Of a DNA stretch of 64,000 bases, positions 17,687 through 27,416 are shown piece by piece. This DNA is from Pseudomonas cremoricolorata DSM 17059 = NBRC 16634 (lineage in GTDB: Bacteria; Pseudomonadota; Gammaproteobacteria; Pseudomonadales; Pseudomonadaceae). A program made the translations under genes and the position numbers. Below the pieces are notes generated by a model. It was not told where the DNA came from. It was given only the letters and a program-made list of their open reading frames with translations, and searched no databases. Position 1 is the first letter of the stretch, and every line of letters begins with the position of its first letter. The stretch spans positions 248,001 through 312,000 of the forward strand of contig NZ_AUEA01000006.1 in the NCBI RefSeq assembly GCF_000425745.1, read 5' to 3'.

Positions 17687-18742
17687 ATGAACGACCAGAC
17701 CACCAGCCTCGACCCACGCACCGCTGCCGCCACCAGCAGCATGACCATGATCCAGGCGCTGCGCTCGGCCATGGACATCATGCTCGGCCGCGACGACGTA
17801 GTGATCTATGGCCAGGACGTCGGCTACTTCGGCGGCGTGTTCCGCTGCACCGAAGGGCTGCAGAACAAGTACGGCAAGTCTCGGGTGTTCGATGCACCGA
17901 TTTCCGAATGCGGCATCGTCGGCACCGCCGTGGGCATGGGCGCCTATGGCCTGCGCCCAGTGGTGGAAATCCAGTTCGCCGACTACGTCTACCCGGCCTA
18001 CGACCAGATCGTTTCGGAGATGGCCCGCCTGCGCTACCGCTCGGCGGGCGAATTCATCTCGCCGCTGACCTTGCGCATGCCCTGCGGCGGCGGCATCTAC
18101 GGCGGCCAGACCCACAGCCAGAGCCCTGAGGCGACCTTCACCCAGGTCTGCGGGCTGCGCACGGTGATGCCGTCCAACCCGTACGACGCCAAGGGCTTGC
18201 TGATCGCCTCGATCGAATGCGACGACCCGGTGATCTTCCTTGAGCCCAAACGCCTGTACAACGGCCCCTTCGACGGCCACCACGACCGTCCGGTGACGCC
18301 ATGGGCCAAGCACCCGCAAAGCAGCGTGCCCGATGGCTACTACCGGGTGCCGCTGGACAAGGCGGCGATCACCCGCCCCGGCAACGAGGTCACCGTGCTG
18401 ACCTATGGCACCACGGTCTACGTGGCCCAGGTGGCCGCCGAGGAAAGCGGCGTCGACGCCGAGGTGATCGACCTGCGCAGCCTGTGGCCGCTTGACCTGG
18501 ACACCATCGTCGCCTCGGTGCAGAAAACTGGCCGCTGCGTGGTGGTGCACGAAGCCACCCGCACCTGCGGCTTCGGCGCCGAGCTGATCGCGCTGGTGCA
18601 GGAGCACTGTTTCCATCACCTCGAAGCGCCCATCGAGCGCGTCACCGGTTGGGACACCCCCTACCCCCATGCCCAGGAATGGGCCTACTTCCCAGGCCCG
18701 TCGCGGGTCGGCGCAGCATTGAAAAAGGTCATGGAGGTCTGA
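17687..18742 (+). CDS. bkdA2: Branched-chain 2-oxoacid dehydrogenase E1 beta subunit
   Basis: A 351-residue E1-beta (transketolase-like). Visible blocks are VVIYGQDVGYFGGVFRCTEG, FDAPISECGIVGTAVGMGAY, and the C-terminal transketolase domain EVIDLRSLWPLDLDTIVASV. It starts 1 bp after the bkdA1 stop, so expression is coupled. It forms the alpha2beta2 E1 with BkdA1. Confidence 0.98.
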   Translation: MNDQTTSLDPRTAAATSSMTMIQALRSAMDIMLGRDDVVIYGQDVGYFGGVFRCTEGLQNKYGKSRVFDAPISECGIVGTAVGMGAYGLRPVVEIQFADYVYPAYDQIVSEMARLRYRSAGEFISPLTLRMPCGGGIYGGQTHSQSPEATFTQVCGLRTVMPSNPYDAKGLLIASIECDDPVIFLEPKRLYNGPFDGHHDRPVTPWAKHPQSSVPDGYYRVPLDKAAITRPGNEVTVLTYGTTVYVAQVAAEESGVDAEVIDLRSLWPLDLDTIVASVQKTGRCVVVHEATRTCGFGAELIALVQEHCFHHLEAPIERVTGWDTPYPHAQEWAYFPGPSRVGAALKKVMEV

Positions 18743-20014
18743 ATGGGCACGCACGTCATCAAGATGCCGGACATCGGTGAAGGCATCGCCCAGGTCGAGC
18801 TGGTGGAATGGTTCGTCAAAGTCGGCGATGTGGTCGGTGAAGACCAGGTGGTCGCCGACGTCATGACCGACAAGGCGACGGTGGAAATCCCCTCCCCGGT
18901 CAGCGGCACGGTGCTGGCCCTAGGCGGGCAGCCCGGCGAGGTCATGGCCGTGGGCAGCGAGTTGATTCGCATCGAGGTCGAGGGCAGCGGCAACCATGTC
19001 GACAGTCCGACGCCGATCGCGCAGGCCACGGTCGCGGAGCCAGCCACCAGTACCCCGACAGCCGCCATGCAAGGCGCACCGGCGCCGCACACCACTGCTG
19101 CCACCACTGCGCCCGCGCCCGCTGCCGCCGCACGCCAGCCAGGCGAGAAACCGCTGGCGTCACCTGCGGTGCGCAAGCGCGCGCTGGAGGCCGGCGTCGA
19201 GCTGCGCTATGTACCCGGCAGCGGCCCGGCCGGGCGGATTCTGCACGAAGACCTCGATGCCTTCCTGCACGCGCCGAAAAGCGCCGACCTGCGCCCAGCC
19301 GGGCAGGCACGGCGCACCGACAGCGAACAGATCGCGGTGATCGGCCTGCGCCGCAAGATCGCCGAGCGCATGCAGGACGCCAAGCGCCGGGTCGCGCATT
19401 TCAGTTACGTCGAAGAAGTCGATGTCACCCAGCTCGAGGCCCTGCGCCAGCAACTCAACCAGCAGTACGGCCAGCAGCGCGGCAAGCTCACTTTGCTGCC
19501 GTTGCTGGTGCGCGCCCTGGTGGTGGCGCTGCGCGACTTTCCGCAGATCAACGCCACCTACGATGACCAGGCGCAAGTCATCACCCGCCACGGCGCGGTG
19601 CATGTCGGCATCGCCACCCAGGGCGACAACGGCCTGATGGTGCCGGTGCTGCGCCACGCCGAAGCGGCCGGGCTGTGGGACAACGCCCAGGAAATCATCC
19701 GGCTGGCCCAGGCGGCGCGCAGCAACAAGGCAAGCCGTGAAGAACTCTCGGGCTCGACCATCACGCTGACCAGCCTCGGGGCTCTGGGCGGCATCGCCAG
19801 CACCCCGGTGGTCAACACCCCGGAGGTGGCGATCGTCGGCGTCAACCGCATGGTCGAGCGCGCGGTGGTGGTCAACGGCCAGATCGTCGTGCGCACCATG
19901 ATGAACCTGTCCAGCTCGTTCGATCACCGGGTGGTCGATGGCATGGACGCTGCCTCGTTCATTCAGGCGGTGCGCCGTCTGCTGGAACAACCTGCCTGTC
20001 TGTTCGTGGAGTGA
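18743..20014 (+). CDS. bkdB: Branched-chain 2-oxoacid dehydrogenase E2 (lipoamide acyltransferase)
   Basis: A 423-residue E2 core. The N-terminal lipoyl domain has the lipoylated Lys44 in [11 protein letters not shown]. An Ala/Pro linker (about residues 95-135) leads to the peripheral subunit-binding domain ([17 protein letters not shown]). The catalytic acyltransferase domain ends with the active-site [16 protein letters not shown]. Its start codon directly abuts the bkdA2 stop. Confidence 0.98.
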   Translation: MGTHVIKMPDIGEGIAQVELVEWFVKVGDVVGEDQVVADVMTDKATVEIPSPVSGTVLALGGQPGEVMAVGSELIRIEVEGSGNHVDSPTPIAQATVAEPATSTPTAAMQGAPAPHTTAATTAPAPAAAARQPGEKPLASPAVRKRALEAGVELRYVPGSGPAGRILHEDLDAFLHAPKSADLRPAGQARRTDSEQIAVIGLRRKIAERMQDAKRRVAHFSYVEEVDVTQLEALRQQLNQQYGQQRGKLTLLPLLVRALVVALRDFPQINATYDDQAQVITRHGAVHVGIATQGDNGLMVPVLRHAEAAGLWDNAQEIIRLAQAARSNKASREELSGSTITLTSLGALGGIASTPVVNTPEVAIVGVNRMVERAVVVNGQIVVRTMMNLSSSFDHRVVDGMDAASFIQAVRRLLEQPACLFVE

Positions 20015-20016
20015 GC

Positions 20017-21396
20017 ATGGCTGAAATCCTCAAGACCACCCTGCTGATCATCGGCGGTGGCCCAGGCGGCTACGTCGCCGCCATCCGCGCCGGGCAACTG
20101 GGTATTCCCACGGTGCTCGTCGAAGGTCAGGCGCTGGGCGGCACCTGCCTGAACGTCGGCTGCATTCCGTCCAAGGCGCTGATTCACGTCGCCGAGCATT
20201 TCCACCAGGCCCAGCGCCAGGCCGAGCACGGCGAGCTGGGCATCGACCACAGCGCACCGACCCTCGACCTTGCGCGCAGCGTGGCCTGGAAAGATGGCAT
20301 CGTCGAGCGCCTGACCGGGGGCGTCGCCGCGCTGCTCAAGAAGCACAAGGTGCAGGTAATTCACGGCTGGGCGCAGATCGTCGATGGCAAGACCGTCGCC
20401 GTCGGCGAGCAGCGCATCCACTGCGAGCACCTGCTTCTAGCCAGTGGTTCGAGCAACGTCGAGCTGCCCATGCTGCGGCTGGGTGACGCGGTGATTTCCT
20501 CCACCGAGGCGCTGACGCCGGCATCCCTGCCGCAACACCTGTTGGTGGTCGGCGCCGGCTATATCGGCCTGGAACTGGGCATCGCCTACCGCAAGCTGGG
20601 CGTGCAGGTCAGCGTGGTCGAGACCCGTGAGCGCATTCTGCCCAGCTACGATGCCGAGCTGACCGCACCGGTGGCCGACACTTTGAAGACCCTGGGCATC
20701 GGCCTGCACCTGGGGCACAGCGTCGAAGGCTATGAGGACGGCGCCCTGCGTCTGCGCAATGGCGCCGGCGAGCAGTTGCAACTGGCGGGCGACCGGGTGC
20801 TGGTGGCGGTCGGCCGCAGGCCGCGCACCCACGGCTTCAACCTCGAGTCGCTGCAATTGCGCATGAATGGCCCGGCCGTGGCGGTGGACGAGCGCTGCCA
20901 GACCAGCATGCGCAACGTTTGGGCCATCGGCGACGTTACCGGTGAGCCGATGCTCGCGCACCGGGCAATGGCCCAAGGTGAGTTGGTTGCCGAGGTGATC
21001 GCCGGCAAGCCGCGGCGCTTCCAGCCGGCAGCGATCGCCGCGGTGTGCTTCACAGATCCGGAACTGGTGGTGGCTGGGCTTACCCCGGAGCAGGCCACCG
21101 CGCAGGGGCTCGATTGCCTGGTGGCGCAGTTCCCATTCGCCGCCAACGGGCGGGCCATGACGCTGGAAAGCCGCAGCGGCTTCGTGCGCGTGGTGGCGCG
21201 GCGTGACAACCATCTGGTGGTCGGCTGGCAGGCGGTGGGCGTGGCGGTCTCGGAGCTGTCCACCGCGTTCGCCCAGTCACTGGAGATGGGCGCCTGCCTG
21301 GAAGACATCGCTGGCACCATCCACGCCCATCCAACGCTTGGCGAGGCGGTGCAGGAAGCCGCCCTGCGCGCCTTGGGGCATGCCTTGCACCTGTAA
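20017..21396 (+). CDS. lpdV: Dihydrolipoamide dehydrogenase LPD-Val (E3)
   Basis: A 459-residue E3 specific to the branched-chain complex. FAD-binding [10 protein letters not shown] sits near the N-terminus. The redox-active disulfide is in [15 protein letters not shown], the NAD site in [12 protein letters not shown], and the active-site His-Glu in [11 protein letters not shown]. The ATG is 2 bp after the bkdB stop; a GTG two codons upstream overlaps that stop. It is the last gene of the operon, followed by a strong hairpin. Confidence 0.97.
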   Translation: MAEILKTTLLIIGGGPGGYVAAIRAGQLGIPTVLVEGQALGGTCLNVGCIPSKALIHVAEHFHQAQRQAEHGELGIDHSAPTLDLARSVAWKDGIVERLTGGVAALLKKHKVQVIHGWAQIVDGKTVAVGEQRIHCEHLLLASGSSNVELPMLRLGDAVISSTEALTPASLPQHLLVVGAGYIGLELGIAYRKLGVQVSVVETRERILPSYDAELTAPVADTLKTLGIGLHLGHSVEGYEDGALRLRNGAGEQLQLAGDRVLVAVGRRPRTHGFNLESLQLRMNGPAVAVDERCQTSMRNVWAIGDVTGEPMLAHRAMAQGELVAEVIAGKPRRFQPAAIAAVCFTDPELVVAGLTPEQATAQGLDCLVAQFPFAANGRAMTLESRSGFVRVVARRDNHLVVGWQAVGVAVSELSTAFAQSLEMGACLEDIAGTIHAHPTLGEAVQEAALRALGHALHL

Positions 21397-21406
21397 CCGA
21401 CGGCCT

Positions 21407-21446
21407 CCTCTGCCGTGCCTCTGGTAACAGGCAGGCACGGCAGAGG
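21407..21446 (+). terminator. Terminator hairpin after lpdV
   Basis: A 14-bp perfect stem, CCTCTGCCGTGCCT / AGGCACGGCAGAGG, with a 12-nt loop, 11 bp after the lpdV stop. The following TTGG is a poor U-tract, but the stem is very stable. Confidence 0.7.
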
Positions 21447-21504
21447 TTGGCGCTGACATGACGGCTTGATCCGCTGCACGTCGCCCGTGCACGCAGATCT
21501 CGCC

Positions 21505-21527
21505 AAATGTTATGTTATAGCGTAAAC
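21505..21527 (+). promoter_or_regulatory. Zur-like palindrome before second TonB receptor
   Basis: The core GTTATGTTATAGCGTAA (from 21509) resembles the gammaproteobacterial Zur palindrome GTTATGTTATAACATAAC, with mismatches in the right arm. It lies 15 bp before the receptor's start codon, overlapping where a promoter -10 would sit. No Fur-like box was seen here, unlike at the first receptor. Confidence 0.5.
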
Positions 21528-21542
21528 CACGGAGAACCCATC

Positions 21543-23633
21543 TTGAACCCTCGCGCTCCCCTACTCGCCGGGCTCACCCTCGGCCTGTTCGGCCAACCGC
21601 TGTGCGCGGCACAGCCCCTGACCCTGGAAGCCACCGCTGTCACCGACAGCTATGCCGAGGAGCGTGCCGATGGGCCGGTCCAGGGCTATCGCGCTACCCG
21701 CTCGGCCACCGCCACCCGCACCGACACCGACATCCGCGACACACCGCAGAGCATCGAGGTGGTGCCGGCACAAGTGCTCAAGGACCTCAACAGCACGCGC
21801 ATCGACCGCGCCCTGGATTTTGCCGGGGGCGTGGCGCGGCAGAACAATTTCGGCGGTCTGACCTTCCTCAACTACAGCGTGCGCGGCTTCACCACCGGCG
21901 AGCTGTACAAGAACGGCTTCGCCATCAACCGCGGCAGCTACAGCGCCCCGGACGCCTCCAGCATCGAACGCATCGAAGTGCTCAAGGGCCCGGCAGCCAG
22001 CCTGTACGGGCGCGGCGACCCTGGTGGCCTGGTGAATATCGTCAGCAAGCGGCCGCAAGCAGACACCTTCAGCACCCTGAGCCTCAGCGCCGGCAGTTGG
22101 GACCGCTACCGCAGCAGCCTCGACGCCAACGCCCCGCTCGATGCCGAGGGAGCCCTGCTCGGGCGGGTCAACCTGGCCGTGGAAGACAACGGCAGCTTTC
22201 GCGACCACGTCGACAGCCAGCGGCAGATCGTCAGCCCCTCGCTGAGCTGGCAGCTGTCACCCGACACGCGCCTGCTGCTCGATACCGAGTTTTCCCGCAC
22301 CGACGCTGTGTTCGACCGCGGCATTCCTGCGGTCAATGGCGAGCTGGGCGCGGTCAAGCGCTCGACCTTCATCGGCGAACCCAACGACGGCAAGGTGCGC
22401 AACGACAACCAGACCCTCGACCTGGCGCTGGAACACTACCTCAACGATGACTGGATGCTGCGCCTGGCCAATCACTACACCCAGGGCACGCTCAAGGGCG
22501 ACAGCTCGGAGCCGCAGGCGCTGATCGGCAACCGCATCAGCCGTTTCTACCGCCAGCGTGATTTGGAATGGAACGACCTGATCACCCAGGCCGAGCTGCA
22601 TGGCCACTTCGAGTTTGCCGGCTGGCAGCATCAGACCTTGGCCGGGCTGGAGTACGAAAACTACCGCAACAGCCAGAAGTACCCACAAAGCGCGGCGCTG
22701 CCCGACTACGGCCTGGACGTGTTCAACCCGGTCTATGGCCAGCCCAAGCCGGCGTTGACCCGCGCCAACGACTTCCACGAACACACCGAAAGCATCGCCC
22801 TCAACCTGCAAGATCAGATCGCCTTCACTGAGCGCCTGCGCGGCCTGCTCGGGGTACGCCTGGAGCGCATCGAACAGACCGCGCTGAACCGCAGCAGCGG
22901 CGTCAGCAACCACCAGGAAAAAGACGTCGCCACCCCGCGTGTAGGCCTGCTGTATCAACTGACCCCACAGGTTGGGGTGTTCGCCAATGCCTCGACCTCG
23001 TTCAAGCCCAACAGCCTTGGCAGCCAGGGCCAGGTGTACAAGCCCGAGAAAGGCTTGGGTTATGAAAGTGGAGTCAAGCTTGACCTGCTCGACAGCCGCC
23101 TGGGTGCGACCGTTGCGCTGTTCCATATCGACAAGGAAAACGTCATCACCACCGACGCACTGGGCGAAACCGTCGCCGCCGGTGAAGCGCGCAGCCAGGG
23201 CCTGGACATGCAGTTCAGCGGTCAGCTCAGCGATGCCGTACGGGTCATCGGCGCCTACGCCTACATCGACGCCGAGGTGACCAAGGGCGATGCCGCTGTA
23301 CCCAAAGGCAGCGACCTGCTGGGCATCGCCCGCCACAGTGGCAGCCTGCTGGGGGTGTATGAATTCCAGGACGGCAGCCTGCGCGGCTCCGACCTGGGCG
23401 CCGCGTTCAACTATGTCGGCGAGCGTTCCGGGCAGGCCGGCAGCCGCTTTACCCTGCCGCGCTACAGCACCGTCGACCTGCTGGCCCACTACAAGGCCAG
23501 CGAACAGCTGACCGTTGGCCTGAACCTGAACAACCTGTTCGACCGCACCTACTACGAACGCTCGTACAACAGCGCCTGGGTGGTGCCGGGCGAGCCGCGC
23601 AATGTCAACCTGAGCCTGACGCTGAACCTGTGA
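21543..23633 (+). CDS. TonB-dependent receptor (TTG start)
   Basis: A 696-residue outer-membrane receptor. I start at a TTG, 6-9 nt after a GGAG site (MNPRAPLLAGLTLGLFGQPL), giving a clean signal peptide ending near CAAQ. The TonB box LTLEATAVTD, plug domain (RDTPQSIEVVPAQVLKDLNS; RIEVLKGPAASLYGRGDPGG) and barrel ending NVNLSLTLNL are complete. It has no STN domain. It matches siderophore-receptor architecture, but the Zur-like box suggests zinc-responsive expression. It is not part of the bkd operon, being separated by a hairpin and its own control region. Confidence 0.88.
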   Translation: MNPRAPLLAGLTLGLFGQPLCAAQPLTLEATAVTDSYAEERADGPVQGYRATRSATATRTDTDIRDTPQSIEVVPAQVLKDLNSTRIDRALDFAGGVARQNNFGGLTFLNYSVRGFTTGELYKNGFAINRGSYSAPDASSIERIEVLKGPAASLYGRGDPGGLVNIVSKRPQADTFSTLSLSAGSWDRYRSSLDANAPLDAEGALLGRVNLAVEDNGSFRDHVDSQRQIVSPSLSWQLSPDTRLLLDTEFSRTDAVFDRGIPAVNGELGAVKRSTFIGEPNDGKVRNDNQTLDLALEHYLNDDWMLRLANHYTQGTLKGDSSEPQALIGNRISRFYRQRDLEWNDLITQAELHGHFEFAGWQHQTLAGLEYENYRNSQKYPQSAALPDYGLDVFNPVYGQPKPALTRANDFHEHTESIALNLQDQIAFTERLRGLLGVRLERIEQTALNRSSGVSNHQEKDVATPRVGLLYQLTPQVGVFANASTSFKPNSLGSQGQVYKPEKGLGYESGVKLDLLDSRLGATVALFHIDKENVITTDALGETVAAGEARSQGLDMQFSGQLSDAVRVIGAYAYIDAEVTKGDAAVPKGSDLLGIARHSGSLLGVYEFQDGSLRGSDLGAAFNYVGERSGQAGSRFTLPRYSTVDLLAHYKASEQLTVGLNLNNLFDRTYYERSYNSAWVVPGEPRNVNLSLTLNL

Positions 23634-23643
23634 AACAGGCATG

Positions 23644-23683
23644 AAAAAACCCGCTGCCACCCCTTGAAGGATGGCAGCGGGTT
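23644..23683 (-). terminator. Bidirectional terminator
   Basis: AACCCGCTGCCA / TGGCAGCGGGTT, a 12-bp stem with a 12-nt loop. On the minus strand it is followed by a run of T (complement of AAAAAA at 23644-23649), so it strongly terminates the minus-strand gene at 23698. It can also stop read-through from the receptor. Confidence 0.85.
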
Positions 23684-23697
23684 GCTGGCGCTATGGC

Positions 23698-24006
23698 TCA
23701 GGAGCCTTCCGCGCAGACCTTGCCGGCGTCACCGCCCATGCGTTTCATGTCGATGGGCGGGGCGACGAACTCCGGGCCCTGGCCTGCCACACGCCAGCGC
23801 ACCTCGGTGATGCCATAACGCTCGGCCATGGGCCGGCTGACCTTCTTGATCTTGTGCTGACCAAAACGCGGGATGATCCCCACGCCGGCATCGCAACTTG
23901 CCCAATGCCAGGCTTCGGCGTTGTCCATTCGCTCAAGACGAATGATGAACGTCCGCGGCTCGCCATGAAGGGCGTACTCGATCACATACAACTGCTGTCC
24001 TGCCAT
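23698..24006 (-). CDS. Small conserved Pseudomonas protein (DUF6555-like)
   Basis: A 102-residue soluble protein with no signal peptide or membrane segment. Its pattern (LYVIEYALHGEPRTFIIRLE, MDNAEAWHWASCDAGVGIIP, GQHKIKKVSRPMAERYGITE) resembles a Pseudomonas family I recall as DUF6555. That assignment is from memory and needs a profile search. Function unknown. Monocistronic: it ends at a strong terminator and is divergent from the GNAT gene. Confidence 0.75.
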   Translation of the reverse strand: MAGQQLYVIEYALHGEPRTFIIRLERMDNAEAWHWASCDAGVGIIPRFGQHKIKKVSRPMAERYGITEVRWRVAGQGPEFVAPPIDMKRMGGDAGKVCAEGS

Positions 24007-24220
24007 TGCGGCCTCCCTAATCGTTCCACTGGCTATCGGAGCGCTCTGCGACGGGAAAGATTCATTCTATCTGGCAGCACCACGACATCCGTGCACAACG
24101 CCTCGGCCACGACGTCTCGCGTCAGCCGATTGGCACCCCGCAATGGTTGCGCAATGGCCCTTGGCCCAGGCCTTCGACGCGCTACAGTGAAGGCTTCTGC
24201 TGCCTTCCGGACCTGCGACG

Positions 24221-24928
24221 ATGAACCGCACCAATGACTACGCGCAACCTATCGGCCCCCAACTGCCCGACTGGGCGCCGCGCCCGCGGCCGGGTTCTGT
24301 GACCTTGCAGGGCCGCTATTGCCGCCTGCAGCCGCTGGACGCCGAGGCCCATGCCAGCGACCTGTACCAGGCCTATGCCGCCGCCAGCGACGGCCGCGAC
24401 TGGACCTACCTGTTCGTCGGCCCGTTCGACAACCTCGAGCAGTACCGCGCCTACGCACACAGTGCCGCGCAGAGCAGCGATCCATTGCACTACGCGGTCA
24501 TCGACCAGGCCAGCGGCAAGGCGGTGGGAACCCTGGCGCTGATGCGCATCGACCCGACCCATGGGGTGATCGAAGTCGGCAGCGTGACGTTCTCCCCCGC
24601 GCTCAAGCAGTCGCCACTGTCTACCGAGGCGCAGTACCTGTTGATGGCCTACGCCTTCGATGAACTGGGGTATCGGCGTTACGAGTGGAAATGCGACGAC
24701 CTCAACGCGCCGTCGCGGCGGGCAGCCGAGCGGCTGGGCTTCATCTACGAAGGCACCTTCCGTCAGGCCGTGGTGTACAAGGGGCGTAGCCGCGATACCG
24801 CGTGGTATTCGATCATCGACAGCCAGTGGCCAGCCGTGCGCGCCGCGCTGCAGGCCTGGCTGGCCCCAGAGAACTTCGATGAGCAGGGCCGCCAGCGTCA
24901 GGCCCTGAGCAGCTTCAGGGCCCAATGA
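24221..24928 (+). CDS. GNAT family N-acetyltransferase (RimJ/RimL type)
   Basis: A 235-residue acetyltransferase. The GNAT fold starts around VTLQGRYCRLQPLDAEAHAS. The acetyl-CoA region contains IEVGSVTFSPALKQSPLSTE, and the C-terminal GNAT block is YEWKCDDLNAPSRRAAERLG with GFIYEGTFRQAVVYKGRSRD. It resembles RimL-like enzymes acting on amino groups of proteins or small molecules; the substrate is unknown. It converges with the transporter gene 8 bp downstream. Confidence 0.88.
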   Translation: MNRTNDYAQPIGPQLPDWAPRPRPGSVTLQGRYCRLQPLDAEAHASDLYQAYAAASDGRDWTYLFVGPFDNLEQYRAYAHSAAQSSDPLHYAVIDQASGKAVGTLALMRIDPTHGVIEVGSVTFSPALKQSPLSTEAQYLLMAYAFDELGYRRYEWKCDDLNAPSRRAAERLGFIYEGTFRQAVVYKGRSRDTAWYSIIDSQWPAVRAALQAWLAPENFDEQGRQRQALSSFRAQ

Positions 24929-24936
24929 GCTGACCG

Positions 24937-25941
24937 TTAGCGGGCGCTTTTGACGGCCGCGTTTGCGTCGTCGAGGTCTTCCGGGCGCCGCGCATAACGC
25001 TGCGCCAAGGCAGCGCAGACCATCAGCTGGATCTGGTGGAACAGCATCAGCGGCAAGATCAGCAAGCCAATGCTGCTGCCGGCGAACAGCACCTGGGCCA
25101 TCGGTACACCAGTGGCCAGGCTCTTCTTCGAGCCGCAGAACAGGATGGTGATGCGATCGGCCTGATTGAAACCGAGCCAACGGCCCAGCAGTGCAGTGAT
25201 GCCCAGCGCCAGGGCCAGCAGTACGCAGCAGCCCAGCACCAGCCAGCCGAGCATCGCCGGCGGCACTTGCTGCCACAGGCCGCCGATCACCGCGGCGCTG
25301 AACGCCGAGTACACCACCAGCAGGATCGAACCCTGGTCGACCACCTTCAGCCAGTTGCGGTTGCGCCCGACCCACTCACCGATCCAGCGCCGGGCGATCT
25401 GCCCGGCAATGAACGGCACCAGCAGTTGCAGGCTGATCTTGCGGATCGCCTCGACGGTGGAGCCGCTGTCGCCGTGCACGTTGAGCAGCAAGGCCACCAG
25501 CAGCGGGGTGATGAAAATACCCAGCAGGCTCGATGCCGCGGCACTGCAGATTGCCGCCGGAATATTGCCGCGGGCAAGCGAGGTGAAGGCGATCGCCGAC
25601 TGGACCGTGGCCGGCAGTGCGCACAGGTAGAGGAAGCCCAGGTACAGGTCCTTGCCCACCAGCGGCAGCAACACTGGCTTGAGCGCCAAGCCCAGCAGCG
25701 GGAACAGCACGAACGTGCAGATGAACACCAGCAGGTGCAGGCGCCAGTGCCCGGCGCCGGCGAGAATCGCCTCACGCGATAGCTTGGCGCCGTGCAGGAA
25801 GAACAGCAGCCCAATGGCGATGTTGGTGATCCACTCGAACAGCACCGCGACTTGATCGCGGGCCGGCAGCAGCGTGGCGGCCAGGACCACGGCGACCAGG
25901 GTCAGGGTGAAGTTGTCGGGCAGGAAACGCGAGCGAGCCAT
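24937..25941 (-). CDS. BASS-type (bile acid:sodium symporter-like) transporter, YfeH-like
   Basis: A 334-residue membrane protein starting MARSRFLPDNFTLTLVAVVL with about ten hydrophobic segments. Conserved family stretches include ALPATVQSAIAFTSLARGNI and FCGSKKSLATGVPMAQVLF, typical of the YfeH/SBF-like family. The in-frame extension before the chosen ATG lacks membrane character. The substrate is not predictable; members move organic anions with Na+. Confidence 0.88.
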   Translation of the reverse strand: MARSRFLPDNFTLTLVAVVLAATLLPARDQVAVLFEWITNIAIGLLFFLHGAKLSREAILAGAGHWRLHLLVFICTFVLFPLLGLALKPVLLPLVGKDLYLGFLYLCALPATVQSAIAFTSLARGNIPAAICSAAASSLLGIFITPLLVALLLNVHGDSGSTVEAIRKISLQLLVPFIAGQIARRWIGEWVGRNRNWLKVVDQGSILLVVYSAFSAAVIGGLWQQVPPAMLGWLVLGCCVLLALALGITALLGRWLGFNQADRITILFCGSKKSLATGVPMAQVLFAGSSIGLLILPLMLFHQIQLMVCAALAQRYARRPEDLDDANAAVKSAR

Positions 25942-26091
25942 GAAAAAGATCCTGTTGTTATCGGAATGGCATGCGCGCCCGCCAAGGTCGGCAGCCTGGC
26001 AGCGGTTCGGCGCGCGAGAAGCACCATACACCGACTGCCCGTTTGCGGAAATGTTACTGGTTCTTTCCGGCCCGGGCCGACACCGGTGCCT

Positions 26092-27276
26092 TCACAGGGC
26101 GTTGCACGGGGCGGCCGTGCGTGCGCCCAGCCAAGGGCGCAACAGGCTGACCACACCACACAGGGCCAGCACCGCGCCTACCCACAGCGGCGCGCGCAAG
26201 CCGTAGCCGGCCTCGATGGCCGCGCCCCCGGCCCAGCTGCCCAGCGCCAGGCCCGCGGTAATCACCGAGGTATGCAAGGCATTGACCAGCGCACCAGGCT
26301 CAGCGGCCTTCATCACCCGCGCGACCATGGCCGGGTTGAGCGCAACGCCGGTCAGGCCGATGGCGATGAAGCAGGCCAGGTTCAACCACACCACGTGCCC
26401 GGCCATGGCGAAGCCGCCCATCGCCAGGGTCAGCAGCACCAGGCCCCAGCCCAGTGCACTGTAGGTATGGCTGTCGGCGATGCGCCCCACCAGCAGGTTG
26501 CCGAGCACGTTGGCCACGCCATACAGCGCCAGCAGCGGCGCCACCTGGCTCGGCAGCACGCCCACCGCGTCGAGCAGAATCGGGGTGATGTAGCTGAAGC
26601 CGGCGAAGGTGGCGCCGATGATCAGCCCGCTGGTGAGGTAAGCGCCCCACAGCGCCGGATTGCCGAGCGACAGCCACTGCTGCCTGAGCGGGGTCTGCCG
26701 GTCGCCGGCACTGGGCTTGAGGCAGGTTGCCACCAACAGCGCACAAAGCAGCGACAGCGCCACGATCAGCCAGGCGCTGGCACGCCAGCCGAAGTGGTGC
26801 TCGACGATGTTGGTCAGCGGCACCCCGATCACCGGCGAAAGCATCAACCCGGCCAGCACCACCGCCACCGCCCGGCCGCGCGCCGCTGGCGTCACCAGAC
26901 TGGCGCAGAGTGTCATGCACAGGCCGATACAGGCAGCGCTGGACACACCCATCAGCACCCGCGCCAGCAGCAGCACCGTATAGCTCGGCGCCGCCGCGCC
27001 CAGGGCCGCGGACAGCACGTACACCACCAAGAGGCCAAGCAACGCGCGCTTGTTGCCAATGCCACGGGCCACCACCAGCACCGTCACCGGCGGTGCGCCA
27101 AGGGCCATGCCCAGAGCGTAGAAGGCGATCAGGTTACCGACCTGCGCCAGGCTCACCGAGAAGTCTTCGGCCAGGGCCGGCATCATGCCAGCGACCATGA
27201 ATTCGGCGGTCACCAGGGAAAAGATGGTCAACCCCAGCAGGTACACCGCTGCGGGCAAGGGAGAACGATCGGACAT
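26092..27276 (-). CDS. MFS transporter, DHA1-type
   Basis: A 394-residue 12-segment major facilitator. The N-terminus LGLTIFSLVTAEFMVAGMMP and motif region ARGIGNKRALLGLLVVYVLS match drug/sugar efflux DHA1 (AraJ/YdhP-like) transporters. It is divergent from a LysR regulator with 140 bp between them, a common layout for a regulator and its target efflux gene. Substrate unknown. Confidence 0.88.
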   Translation of the reverse strand: MSDRSPLPAAVYLLGLTIFSLVTAEFMVAGMMPALAEDFSVSLAQVGNLIAFYALGMALGAPPVTVLVVARGIGNKRALLGLLVVYVLSAALGAAAPSYTVLLLARVLMGVSSAACIGLCMTLCASLVTPAARGRAVAVVLAGLMLSPVIGVPLTNIVEHHFGWRASAWLIVALSLLCALLVATCLKPSAGDRQTPLRQQWLSLGNPALWGAYLTSGLIIGATFAGFSYITPILLDAVGVLPSQVAPLLALYGVANVLGNLLVGRIADSHTYSALGWGLVLLTLAMGGFAMAGHVVWLNLACFIAIGLTGVALNPAMVARVMKAAEPGALVNALHTSVITAGLALGSWAGGAAIEAGYGLRAPLWVGAVLALCGVVSLLRPWLGARTAAPCNAL

Positions 27277-27416
27277 GGGTATCTCAGGCAGGCAAACAGC
27301 GCGATACCCTAGGCAGGTTTGCCGAACAGGTCAAATGTGCGCGAGGGATGCGCGCAACGACGGATGCTGGATAATGCCCCATCGCCTACGCCGCAGACTT
27401 TGGAAAGACCCCGACC

